From Candidatus Kuenenia stuttgartensis (GTDB lineage: Bacteria; Planctomycetota; Phycisphaerae; Phycisphaerales; SM1A02), in NCBI GenBank assembly GCA_945902075.1, contig CAMDMA010000007.1:47012-111011 (forward strand): DNA of 64,000 nt, given 5' to 3'. Shown piece by piece: positions 53,261 through 61,956 of the stretch. Position numbers and translations under genes: made by a program. Numbering within the stretch: position 1 is the stretch's first letter; every line of letters begins with the position of its first letter. The notes below the pieces were generated by a model. The model saw nothing but the letters and a program-made list of their open reading frames with translations. It was not told the origin of the DNA and did not search any database.

Positions 53261-54943
53261 TCAGAGTCCGAAGTTGCCAAGCAGGATCGACATGTCGCTC
53301 GCGTCGACCGAGCCGTCGCCGTTCAGGTCAGCCGGGCCGCCACTTCCCCAAGAATTGAGCATCTCCGCGAGGTCCGCCGCGTCGACCGAGCCGTCGCCAT
53401 TCAGGTCACCGAGGATCCCGCAAGTTCCCGGTGTGACAAAGCTCTTAAGCGGGCTGGTCGCAACATTGTTCGACACATCCAGCGCGCGAACAAAGTACAC
53501 CACCGTCGCGCAGGCATCCTGCGCCGGAATCACGCCGCGCCAAAGACTATTGCCTGACCACGCCATCGGCAGCGTGATCTGCTTTCCACCATTGACGGTG
53601 TATACGAGGAAGACGCCCTTGTCGTCATATCCGCGGTCGCTTGTCGTACCGTCAAAGACCTCGGTGCGCACCACATATGGCCCGGCGACGCGCGACGGCA
53701 CTTGCTCGACGAGTTTGACATTCGGCGCAATTGAGTCGCCGCGGCCAGTGTTGATGTAGATGCGATTTTGAAACGCACCCGACTCGCCCTGCGCCGTGAT
53801 GATGTCTGGCTTTCCATCTCCGGTGACGTCACCAACCTTGATGTCGAGCGAGCTGTCGGTGATGGTCGGCAGCACGCCGGTCGTGACCTGGGTGAATGTG
53901 CCCGCGCCGTTGTTGCGATAGATGCGATCCGGGCCACCGAGCGCGGCCACAAGAAGGTCGAGGTCACCGTCGTTGTCAAAGTCGATGAAACGCGAATCGT
54001 TGTCATCGACGGTTGGGTTGGGCGAAATCTGCGGGGAAACATTCGTCCACGAGGTTCCGGCACCGTTGTTTCGGAGCAGAAGCTCGGTGTTCGAGGTGCC
54101 AGCGTTGACGCCAATCAGGTCGAGGTCGCCGTCACCCTCGATGTCGCCGAAGTCGTAGGAGTACGCACTGGCATCGGTGACGAAGGTCGAGAGTTTGGCG
54201 AAGGTTCCCGCGCCATTGTTGAGCCACAGTTGACTCGAACCGGTGCCGGACGCGCGCGTGCCAACGTGAAAGTCGAGATCAAGGTCGTTGTCGACATCAC
54301 CGAACACGCAGTCCATCTGCTCAGCGAGCGCGGTCGATGGGAACTGCGTGAGGGTCGCGTCGGCAAACACACCAAGGCCGTTGTTGATGAAGAGCCGCGG
54401 ACGACCAGTGGTTGAAAAGCGGTTCGCGCCAGAGTTACAGAAGAGCACATCGAGATCACCATCGTTGTCGACATCGCCAAACTGCGCGCGCGACGAACCC
54501 ATGGTGACGTTCGGCAATCGCGTGACCGTCTGGTCGGCGAAGACACCGGTACCGTTGTTGATGAGGAGGAGCGGTCGGCGGTTGTAGTCCTGCGCGAGCA
54601 CGATGTCCCAGTCGCCGTCGCGATCAACATCGCCAGCTTCGACGCCACGGAAGCAGCCAGTAATCCCGGCGGCGCGGGTGTCCGTTTCGTCGGCAAACAC
54701 ACCGGAGCCGTTGTTGATGTAGACGCGCGGCTTCAGCAACGCGCCGAGGGTCGAGTAGCCCTGACCGTTCGCGAAAATGATGTCCTTATCGCCGTCACCA
54801 TCGATGTCGACCAACGTGCATTGGTTGGTGTATTCCGCGATCGTTGGGAAGCGCGTCGATGTCTGATCGACAAACTGCTGGGCAGTCGCAGCGCTGGCAA
54901 TGGCAACTGCACACGAGAGGGCTGCGAAATGCTCAGTCTTCAC
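53261..54943 (-). CDS. Secreted FG-GAP/VCBS repeat protein with dockerin-like C terminus
   Basis: A 560-residue exported beta-propeller. AGGAG lies 8 nt before a GTG at 54943, favoured over TTG at 54949, giving the signal KTEHFAALSCAVAIASAATA. At least seven FG-GAP repeats follow, with calcium-type D-x-D-x-D-x-D loops (LVDIDGDGDKDIIFANGQG, AGDVDRDGDWDIVLAQD, FGDVDNDGDLDVLFCN) and paired RVYINNGSGVFADET segments. A domain with VVYFVRALDVSNNVAT and a paired dockerin-like module (LNGDGSVDAADLAEMLNSWG, LNGDGSVDASDMSILLGNFG) end the protein. Probably an adhesive or surface-layer-type protein. It is the fourth protein in the window with the same C-terminal module. Confidence 0.92.
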   Translation of the reverse strand: MKTEHFAALSCAVAIASAATAQQFVDQTSTRFPTIAEYTNQCTLVDIDGDGDKDIIFANGQGYSTLGALLKPRVYINNGSGVFADETDTRAAGITGCFRGVEAGDVDRDGDWDIVLAQDYNRRPLLLINNGTGVFADQTVTRLPNVTMGSSRAQFGDVDNDGDLDVLFCNSGANRFSTTGRPRLFINNGLGVFADATLTQFPSTALAEQMDCVFGDVDNDLDLDFHVGTRASGTGSSQLWLNNGAGTFAKLSTFVTDASAYSYDFGDIEGDGDLDLIGVNAGTSNTELLLRNNGAGTSWTNVSPQISPNPTVDDNDSRFIDFDNDGDLDLLVAALGGPDRIYRNNGAGTFTQVTTGVLPTITDSSLDIKVGDVTGDGKPDIITAQGESGAFQNRIYINTGRGDSIAPNVKLVEQVPSRVAGPYVVRTEVFDGTTSDRGYDDKGVFLVYTVNGGKQITLPMAWSGNSLWRGVIPAQDACATVVYFVRALDVSNNVATSPLKSFVTPGTCGILGDLNGDGSVDAADLAEMLNSWGSGGPADLNGDGSVDASDMSILLGNFGL

Positions 54944-55081
54944 GAACAAGGCTCCTAGTCGACGGACCAGACCGAATGTAATCCCGCTTTCGGTACCTTC
55001 GAAGCGGAAACAAGGGAAAGGTCAGCGAATGGTCCACCAACTCGTAGCCACAGCCGACGTCCGAATACACGCGCGCGGCGG

Positions 55082-56884
55082 TCAGCGGATGAAGCGCAGT
55101 TGTCCAAAGTTGGGTAGAACCGCGCGGCCGGTGCCGAGTGGCGCAATCGGTGCTGGGAAGTACACGCACCACGCCTTCCCCAGTAACAGTGGTCGAGGCA
55201 CGATGAACGGTGCACTCTCACCAAATGTCTCGGTCACGATGGGGCTTGGTCGCCCCCAGAGCCGTGAGTCTTTGCTCGCGCAGCTGTTGTCGCCGCACAT
55301 GACGAATTGGTCGGCAAGCACCTGTGATGGACGCTCAAAGTCGCACGCAAATGCGGCGCCACCGATCGGAGGACCATTCTCTGAAAACTGGTTGGGTATC
55401 GAGAGGCCGGTCGCGCGGTAGTACAGGTCGCGGTCGACGCGCACGCGGTGAAGTGTGAGCGGCGAACCTTCAAAGCGCCATTCGAGTTTCGGTTGCGGCG
55501 CGCTGATCGAGCCGAAAGCCTTCACATAATCGGCGACGACGTAGCCGTTGAACGACGAGAGAAGTCGTTCCTCTAACCCATCGAACGCGTAGTCGGCAGA
55601 GTGAACCTCGCTGCCGTTCACCCAAATGGAGAGGCGTTGGTCGACATGCCAGAATTCAACCTCGCACGGTTCACCGGCGGGTGGGAGCACAAACGGCACC
55701 GAAGTGTCGGACAGTACGACGACCGGATCTTGCGCGCCTTCACGCTCGGCTTCGATGACGATCGACGCCTTGCCATCGCGGAGCGCAAACCGCATGACGC
55801 GGCGACGCGTGGTCAGCGTGTACTCCGTCGCGAGCTGGGAGGGATCGTCGGCGACGATCGCCGCGCAAACCCGCACATCACTCACCGACACCGGCGGCTC
55901 AATCATGCCGATACGCGGCACGTTGTATGTCACGAAGTCGGTGATCTTGAGCACATCGCTCCGCCACACCAGTGTGGACGGCGACGCAGAATCGGCTCGC
56001 CATGCGCGCTCGTTGCGCTTTGCGCCAAACGAGAAGCCCGTCGCTTCCCACGGCGGCCCCGACCATGCGCTGCCAGAGCTTGAAGCGAGGGCCGTCGGGT
56101 CGATCGGCGCGAAATCCGAGTTGTGCACGGTCTGCCAGACCGCACGCTGAACATACTCCGGCTTCCGCTGCACAACGAACTGCGCGCGATCTGCGCCGAG
56201 CGGAGCCGTGTACACATCGCCGTCGAGAAACAACAGCTGCTCTTCTGGCAATCCAACGAGGCGCTTGATGTAACTCGAATCGTCCCCTGTTGGATTTGTC
56301 GGGTTCTTGAACACGACCACATCCCAGCGCTTCGGCTCCTGAAACGAATACAGGTACTTGAGTACCAGCACACGATCACCTGAAGCGACGCCGCCCACGA
56401 GCGACGAGAGACGTCGCTCCGCAACCGGGCGGTCGCTGATCATCGGGTCGTACATCGGCCACCCGGCGCGAATCGCGCGCATCTCGCGCACGGCCTGCGG
56501 GTCGACATTGAATCGCCGCGCAAGCTCGCGATTCAGCTCCTCTGTGGACATTGACCGCGCCCGCGGGTCGTTCGCGAGCAACTGCGCCTCGGCGTTGCGG
56601 AGATTGTCGGCAGCTTGGAGCCCTTCCTTCCACTGCGGGCCGAGCGTGGCGCGGGCCATTTCGTACAACTGCGAGTCGACGGGATACTGGTAGCCAGTGA
56701 ACTCACTATCGATCACGACATGCTGGCCCATCAGGGTCGGTGCCATCGAGCCGGTCGGGATGAAGAAGCCCTCCGTTACGAAGCTGCGCACCGCCATCGC
56801 AAGTCCGAATGCCACAATCAGCGACTGAAGGGTGTCGACGACATTTGTTTCTTGTGGCGTGGCGGCTTCGTTCGGATTTGTCAT
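55082..56884 (-). CDS. lepB: Signal peptidase I with a large periplasmic insertion
   Basis: Removes signal peptides from exported proteins at the inner membrane. N-terminal helix LQSLIVAFGLAMAVRSFVTE, catalytic Ser in FFIPTGSMAPTLMGQHVVID near residue 45, SGDRVLVLKYLYSFQEPKRW, and catalytic Lys in SYIKRLVGLPEEQLLF near residue 207. The C-terminal box FVMCGDNSCASKDSRLWG is near residue 545. At about 600 residues it is roughly twice E. coli LepB; two insertions, one of about 100 residues after the Ser box and one of over 250 residues resembling a concanavalin-like (LamG-type) domain, account for the excess. Start ATG 56884; the next in-frame ATG upstream (56929) adds only repeats-derived sequence. 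Confidence 0.92.
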   Translation of the reverse strand: MTNPNEAATPQETNVVDTLQSLIVAFGLAMAVRSFVTEGFFIPTGSMAPTLMGQHVVIDSEFTGYQYPVDSQLYEMARATLGPQWKEGLQAADNLRNAEAQLLANDPRARSMSTEELNRELARRFNVDPQAVREMRAIRAGWPMYDPMISDRPVAERRLSSLVGGVASGDRVLVLKYLYSFQEPKRWDVVVFKNPTNPTGDDSSYIKRLVGLPEEQLLFLDGDVYTAPLGADRAQFVVQRKPEYVQRAVWQTVHNSDFAPIDPTALASSSGSAWSGPPWEATGFSFGAKRNERAWRADSASPSTLVWRSDVLKITDFVTYNVPRIGMIEPPVSVSDVRVCAAIVADDPSQLATEYTLTTRRRVMRFALRDGKASIVIEAEREGAQDPVVVLSDTSVPFVLPPAGEPCEVEFWHVDQRLSIWVNGSEVHSADYAFDGLEERLLSSFNGYVVADYVKAFGSISAPQPKLEWRFEGSPLTLHRVRVDRDLYYRATGLSIPNQFSENGPPIGGAAFACDFERPSQVLADQFVMCGDNSCASKDSRLWGRPSPIVTETFGESAPFIVPRPLLLGKAWCVYFPAPIAPLGTGRAVLPNFGQLRFIR

Positions 56885-57015
56885 GCGGTCGTCCTGTGAT
56901 CGTCCTGTGATCTTGGCGTGTCGTGTCATCGCCGCTCATGGAACTTCATGACTCGTCATGACTCGTCATCATGGCCCGTCATCATGGCCCGTCACCATCT
57001 GCCTGCCGCGCGCGA
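56885..57015. repeat. Intergenic tract of nested short tandem duplications
   Basis: Within about 130 bp there are 11-bp units GTCCTGTGATC (56891, 56902), 10-bp units ATGACTCGTC (56948, 56958) and 13-bp units ATCATGGCCCGTC (56968, 56981). It separates the end of the PSP1 protein gene from lepB; both are on the minus strand, so it includes the lepB leader. Confidence 0.9.
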
Positions 57016-58638
57016 CTACTCCGCGCTCGGTGGCGAGGACGGTCCACCGCCATCCGGGGCGTCGCTACTCGAAGGATCACCCCCCGACGCACCACCTCGG
57101 TTTGCGCCGCCACGACGCCGACGGCGCCGACGCTTCTTGGGTCCATTTGCACCAGAGCCGTCGGCGGCGGAATCGTCCGCTCCCGACTCGCTCGATCCCA
57201 GTTCACGCGATCCCAGTTCACTCGATCCCGGTTCACGCGATCCCGGTTCACGCGATCCGCGCTCAACCGCTGTCGGAAGCGCAGAGTCGTCGTCGGTGCC
57301 ATCGGCGCCGTCCTCGCGATCCGCGTCGTTTCCGCCGGAAGATGCGCCTTGCGGGGCATCGGTCGCGCCCGCCGCACCGCCCTTGCGCTTGCGCTTACGA
57401 CGACGCTTCTTTCCGGTTCCGGAAGCAGCGTCACCGGCGGCGATGCCTGAGTCGGCTGTCAGGCCAGCGCCCGCATCCGTCGGAGCGCCGCGCCGTGCAT
57501 CGCGCGGTGGCTCCCCAGCGGCGTCGGTCGTTCCATCCGACTTCTCGCGATACCGATCCTGCTTCGCGAGTTTCGAACTCCGCTCCGACGCAAGCTTCTC
57601 GCGCACACTTCGCTGGCTCATGCCGCGCATCGGGTCCGGCGCCTTCGCCGTGCCCGGCGTTGGGCACTCATTCGGGTCCATCAATTCCTCGACAGGCACC
57701 GCGATCTCGCGGCCGAACTCGCCCTCCGGCGCATCAAGGCGCACAAGCACGAGTTGAACGAGGATCTTTGAGTCGATGACAATTCCCGGGCCTTCGGCTG
57801 TGCCGACGCGAGTCTTGTTTTTCGGCAGGCGCTTGCGGAGGTCTTCGTAGGTTGCGTCCTCGTAGCGCAGGCAACACATAAGACGGCCGCAGCGGCCAGA
57901 GATCTTCAACGGATCAAGCGTGGCCTTCTGGATCTTCGCAGACCGCATCGAGATCGGCTTGAGAACCTTGAGGAAGTTCTTACAACAGCAGTGCTGGCCA
58001 CAACGCTCATAGTCGGCGACAAGTCGCGCTTCGTCGCGTGCGCCGACTTGGCGCATTTCGATCCGGCACTGGTAGGTGCGAGCGAGTTCTTGCGCGAGAT
58101 CGCGAAAGTCGATGCGCTCGTCGCAGAGGTAGTAGACGAGCAACAGCGACTCGTCGAGCGTGAGCTCAAGATCCACGATTTTTGCAGGGAATTTGCGCTC
58201 CGCTGCGATCTCACGCACGCGTCCAAGTTCGGTGCGCGCCTTGTCGGTGCACGCAGTCGCGCGGTTGAGATCTTCCACGGTGGCCACACGGAGAATCTCA
58301 CCGTTGGTCTGAAACGGGTAGTCGCGTCCGCCTGAGTTTTCGATGTAGTTGAGCATCTCCGATCGCGAGACACTCTTGCCGCAGCCAGAGTTCGAGCATG
58401 TCGTCGTGAGCATCTCCGCGATTTCGATGGCGCGGAAGGTGCGGACCACAAGTTTCGAACCGCATCCCGGCTTGGCATCGCCGCGGTAGGGATACTCAGC
58501 GACGAGCTTCATGCGCCCGAAGTTGCAAACGATCGAGGTCGGCGGCTTAAGCCGCGCGTAGATTTCCTCGTCCGTAAGGCCGTCGCGGAATTTCGGGTCC
58601 GCGTCGCGCTCGAACATCGGGAGTGGAAAGATAGACAT
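57016..58638 (-). CDS. PSP1-domain (RicT/YaaT-like) protein with long low-complexity tail
   Basis: A 540-residue protein. The N-terminal half is the PSP1 family: IVCNFGRMKLVAEYPY, VVRTFRAIEIAEML, a Cys-rich CSNSGCG segment, then KFPAKIVDLELTLDESLLLV and the cysteine cluster ADYERCGQHCCCKNFLKVLK, ISGRCGRLMCCLRYED near residues 230-280. In Bacillus, RicT works with RicA and RicF in an iron-sulfur complex that promotes RNase Y processing; the Cys residues support metal or Fe-S binding here. The last 150 residues are charged, Ser/Gly/Arg-rich, with 15-bp repeats and a KKRRRRRRRG patch that could bind RNA. Start 58638 (MSIFPLPM). Confidence 0.88.
   Translation of the reverse strand: MSIFPLPMFERDADPKFRDGLTDEEIYARLKPPTSIVCNFGRMKLVAEYPYRGDAKPGCGSKLVVRTFRAIEIAEMLTTTCSNSGCGKSVSRSEMLNYIENSGGRDYPFQTNGEILRVATVEDLNRATACTDKARTELGRVREIAAERKFPAKIVDLELTLDESLLLVYYLCDERIDFRDLAQELARTYQCRIEMRQVGARDEARLVADYERCGQHCCCKNFLKVLKPISMRSAKIQKATLDPLKISGRCGRLMCCLRYEDATYEDLRKRLPKNKTRVGTAEGPGIVIDSKILVQLVLVRLDAPEGEFGREIAVPVEELMDPNECPTPGTAKAPDPMRGMSQRSVREKLASERSSKLAKQDRYREKSDGTTDAAGEPPRDARRGAPTDAGAGLTADSGIAAGDAASGTGKKRRRKRKRKGGAAGATDAPQGASSGGNDADREDGADGTDDDSALPTAVERGSREPGSREPGSSELGSRELGSSESGADDSAADGSGANGPKKRRRRRRRGGANRGGASGGDPSSSDAPDGGGPSSPPSAE
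57193..57267 (-). repeat. 15-bp tandem repeat in the PSP1 protein tail
   Basis: Five plus-strand copies of CGATCCC(A/G)GTTCAC(G/T) at 57193, 57208, 57223, 57238 and a decayed one at 57253. On the coding strand they encode Gly-Ser-Arg-Glu-Pro / Gly-Ser-Ser-Glu-Leu pentapeptides. Confidence 0.95.
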
Positions 58639-58686
58639 AGATCCGGAGTGTAGCGTGGACCGCACCACTATCGACCGTACGACGGG

Positions 58687-60171
58687 TCAGTCTCCGAACG
58701 ACTCGTCAATCGTGTCGTCGCTGTCGCCCGCGTCGGTTCTCGGCGCCTTTGCCCGCGCGGCAAGTTGCTCGGGAGTCATGCGCTTGCGGGCAGAGAAGAT
58801 GATCTTGATCGGGACTTCCGAGAATGGAAGTTGCTCGTGCAACTGGTTTTTCAGGTACCGCTCGTAGGTGCCTTCGAAGAGTTCCGGCTTGTTCACAACG
58901 ATCGCGATGGTCGGCGGATTCGTTGCAATTTGGCTGACGTAGAAGATCTTCGCCTTGGTGCCGAGCTTCGAGCTCGGGCCGCGCGTCTCGAGGATCGCTT
59001 TGACCACCGCGTTCAAGCGGCCGGTCGTCTCGCGGTGATTCGCTTGCTCGTGGAGGTTGGCGCAGACCTTGATGAGCGGCGCCACGCCTTCGCCCTTGGC
59101 CGCCGAAAGGAACACAAGCGGCGCAAAGTCGAGCGCAAACAATTCCTGGGTGATGTAGTCGATGTAATCGCTGGTCTTGAGCTTTTCCTCGACGAGATCC
59201 CACTTGTTGACCGCGATGACCGTCGGCTTGTGCTGCTCGACGAGTTCGAGCGCGAGGCGCTTTTCGACCTGCGTGATCGGCTCGCGCGCATCGAGAAGGA
59301 GCACGCAGACGTCACCGCGCCCGATCGCGGCCTTGGCGCGTTGGTGCGAGTAGTACTCAATGTCGTCGGCCCAACTCTTGCGCTTGCGTACACCTGCGGT
59401 GTCAATCGCGACGAATGCGTGGCCGTCGAGTTCAAAGCGCACGTCGACAGAATCGCGCGTCGTTCCCGCGATTTCCGACACAATCACCCGTGGCTCGCCC
59501 GCGAGCGCGTTGATCAGCGTCGACTTGCCAGCGTTGCGGCGGCCGACGATTGCGATCTTCATCTCCGGCACCGTGGCCTGCTCGTCCGAGTCGGGAAGCC
59601 GATTCCACACCGCCTCGAGAAAGCTGCGCTTTCCGTAGGCGCTCGACGCACTTGTCAGGACCGGCGGGCCAAACCCAAGACGCGACGCGTCCTGCGCGGC
59701 CGCAATCCAACTGTCGTCGTCGACCTTATTCGCAACCAGAAGCACGCGGTCAGCGCGGCCGGCGGCGCGGATCATTTGCGCAATGCGCATGTCAAGGCTG
59801 GTGACGCCCGTCTGCGCGTCGATCACGAAGAGGATCAGCGTCGCGCGCTCCGCACCCGCGCGAATTTGTGCTTCGATTTCGGGCGTGAGTAGGGAGAGAT
59901 CCTCGCCCGCGTCGTCGTAGCGGCCGCCATCTGCGGTGTACACGCCGAAGCCGCCGGTATCGACGATCTCCGCGAGCTTTGGCGCCGGATCATGCGTTGG
60001 GTCGTAGGCAAGATCCGTCGGCGGCAGGAGCTCGACAAGCTGCGACACGCGGTCGCGCGTCGTGCCCGGAGTCGGATCGACGATCGACACGCGGCGCCCG
60101 ACAAGCCTATTGAACAGGCTCGATTTGCCCACATTGGGGCGGCCCACGATCGCGATCTCAGGAAGTGCCAT
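58687..60171 (-). CDS. der: Ribosome-assembly GTPase Der (EngA)
   Basis: Essential double-GTPase for maturation of the 50S subunit. The 494-residue protein has two G domains. The first has GRPNVGKSSLFNRLVG, DTPGTTRDRVS-type switch (PTPGTTRDRVSQL), VDTGGFG and NKVDDD; the second has GRRNAGKSTLINALAGEPRV, SEIAGTTRDSVDV, DTAGVRKRKSW and NKWDLVE. The KH-like C-terminal domain follows with NKPELFEGTYERYLKNQL. The first domain carries a 30-residue insertion before GGFG, and the last 35 residues are an acidic tail. Between gpmI and the PSP1 protein on the same strand, 12 bp after gpmI. Confidence 0.97.
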   Translation of the reverse strand: MALPEIAIVGRPNVGKSSLFNRLVGRRVSIVDPTPGTTRDRVSQLVELLPPTDLAYDPTHDPAPKLAEIVDTGGFGVYTADGGRYDDAGEDLSLLTPEIEAQIRAGAERATLILFVIDAQTGVTSLDMRIAQMIRAAGRADRVLLVANKVDDDSWIAAAQDASRLGFGPPVLTSASSAYGKRSFLEAVWNRLPDSDEQATVPEMKIAIVGRRNAGKSTLINALAGEPRVIVSEIAGTTRDSVDVRFELDGHAFVAIDTAGVRKRKSWADDIEYYSHQRAKAAIGRGDVCVLLLDAREPITQVEKRLALELVEQHKPTVIAVNKWDLVEEKLKTSDYIDYITQELFALDFAPLVFLSAAKGEGVAPLIKVCANLHEQANHRETTGRLNAVVKAILETRGPSSKLGTKAKIFYVSQIATNPPTIAIVVNKPELFEGTYERYLKNQLHEQLPFSEVPIKIIFSARKRMTPEQLAARAKAPRTDAGDSDDTIDESFGD

Positions 60172-60183
60172 AAGCCCCGCAGT

Positions 60184-61815
60184 CTACAGGAGAAGCGATT
60201 TCCCCGTCATTTCCGTGGGCTTTGGGAGTCCGATCATCTCGAGAAGGGTTGGTGCAAGGTCACCGAGGCGCCCTCCGCCGCGCAGTTTCCGGCCTGCAAA
60301 GGCCTTCCCGACCACCGAACAAGGCACGGGATAGTTGGTGTGCGCGGTATGCGGACAGTTTGCGCGCGTGTCCCACATCTCCTCCGCGTTGCCGTGATCG
60401 GCGGTCACGATCGCGCTTCCGCCCCGGGCGAGGACAGCATCGAGGATGCGCCCGACACACGCGTCGACCACCTCAATCGCCGTCATCGTTGCCTCGAGGC
60501 TCCCGGTGTGTCCGACCATGTCGCCATTGGCGAAGTTGACGACGATCACTGGCTCGCAGTCGGGCGCCGCGAGCCGGGCGAGCACCGCATCACGCACCCC
60601 GGCGGCGCTCATCTCCGGCTTGAGGTCGTAGGTCGCGACGTCCTTGGGGCTTGGAACAATCACGCGCGACTCCCCGGGGAAGGGTTCCTCGCGGTAGTCG
60701 TTCATGAAGAAGGTCACATGCGGAAACTTCTCTGTCTCGGCGCAGCGGAACTGGCTCACGCCGTGCGCGGCGAGCCAGGCACCGAGGATGTTTGCCATCT
60801 TCGGAGGTCGGCGAAAGACAAGTTCGACCGGCAATCCGGTTTCGTACTCCGCAAGGGTGGCAAAGAAGAGGTCGCCAAGCCGCGGCCCTCGATCGAAACC
60901 CCCCTGCTCGACCATCGCCCATGCTGGGGCGTCAAGGACGAAGGCCTTGGTGAGTTCGCGCGGTCGGTCGCCGCGGAAGTTGAAGAAGAGCACCGCGTCG
61001 CCAGACTTGATGCGTGAGCGCGCGACCGACTCGTCGAAGCCGATCTGCGTCGGCAACACGAACTCGTCGCCGCCGCGCGAGGTGTCGGTCGGCGATGCGT
61101 AGTACGACTCCACCGCCTCGAGCGCGGAAGTCGCACGCCGCGCGATCGGCCGAACGAGCGCGTCGTAGGCGGCCTTTACACGTTCCCAGCGATGGTCGCG
61201 GTCCATTGCGTAGAAGCGACCAATCACTGTTGCCACTGATCCGATCTGGCGTGCGGCGAGATGCGCCTCGAGCGTGCGAAAGTACCCGGGCGCCGAGCGG
61301 GGCGGGGTGTCGCGGCCATCGGTGATGGCGTGAATATGAAGCCGATCGGCGGGAACGGCCTTTTTTGCGGCAAAATCGACAAGCGCGAGGAGATGACCGA
61401 GGTCGCTGTGCACCTGCCCATCCGAGACGAGACCAAGGTAGTGGAGGCTGCCCCCGGTGCGGGCGATGTGGGCGACCGCAGCGACAAGCGTCGGATGCGT
61501 GTCGAGCTCGCCGCGGCGAACGGCATTTGTGATGCGCATCAATTCCTGATCGACGATCCGGCCGGCGCCGATGTTCTGGTGACCAACCTCGGAGTTCCCC
61601 ATCACCGGGCCATCGAGATCGACTGGAAGTCCAACATCTTCGCCGCTCGTCGCAATCAGCGTGCGCGGATAGTCACGCGCGATCGCTGCATCGACTGGTG
61701 TCGCCGCACGCAACACCGCGTTGGTCGCGTCTCGGTCACGGTGCGGACTCTGCCCCCAACCATCGCGGACGATCAGGACGCATGGCGTGTTTTTGAGCGA
61801 AGTCGAATTCGTCAT
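60184..61815 (-). CDS. gpmI: 2,3-bisphosphoglycerate-independent phosphoglycerate mutase
   Basis: Interconverts 3- and 2-phosphoglycerate in glycolysis using two Mn ions. The 543-residue protein opens with CVLIVRDGWG, has the phosphorylated Ser in VMGNSEVGHQNIGAGR near residue 75, HIHAITDGRDTPPRSA near 155, the substrate Arg-rich FYAMDRDHRWERVKAAYDAL near 195, FFNFRGDRPREL, and the second metal site NFANGDMVGHTG and VTADHGNAEEMWD near residue 460. All ligands are present. The usual DG near the start is DGWG here. Twelve bp from der, same strand. Confidence 0.97.
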   Translation of the reverse strand: MTNSTSLKNTPCVLIVRDGWGQSPHRDRDATNAVLRAATPVDAAIARDYPRTLIATSGEDVGLPVDLDGPVMGNSEVGHQNIGAGRIVDQELMRITNAVRRGELDTHPTLVAAVAHIARTGGSLHYLGLVSDGQVHSDLGHLLALVDFAAKKAVPADRLHIHAITDGRDTPPRSAPGYFRTLEAHLAARQIGSVATVIGRFYAMDRDHRWERVKAAYDALVRPIARRATSALEAVESYYASPTDTSRGGDEFVLPTQIGFDESVARSRIKSGDAVLFFNFRGDRPRELTKAFVLDAPAWAMVEQGGFDRGPRLGDLFFATLAEYETGLPVELVFRRPPKMANILGAWLAAHGVSQFRCAETEKFPHVTFFMNDYREEPFPGESRVIVPSPKDVATYDLKPEMSAAGVRDAVLARLAAPDCEPVIVVNFANGDMVGHTGSLEATMTAIEVVDACVGRILDAVLARGGSAIVTADHGNAEEMWDTRANCPHTAHTNYPVPCSVVGKAFAGRKLRGGGRLGDLAPTLLEMIGLPKPTEMTGKSLLL

Positions 61816-61956
61816 GCCGAGAGCCTAGCGCACTTCCCCGCATGCGCGCTCTTGTGCGCGAAGGGATGCTTGGCTACTCTCCCCGTCAATACGATGGCTG
61901 GGACTTCTAAAGCATCATCCGCGAAGACTCTCGTCCGAAGCGCAGCAGGAGCAGCG

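Noticed and set aside
61261..61956. Long N-terminal extension of yggS
   Set aside because: That part of the open frame is antisense to gpmI; AGGAG at 61946-61950 marks the real start at 61957.
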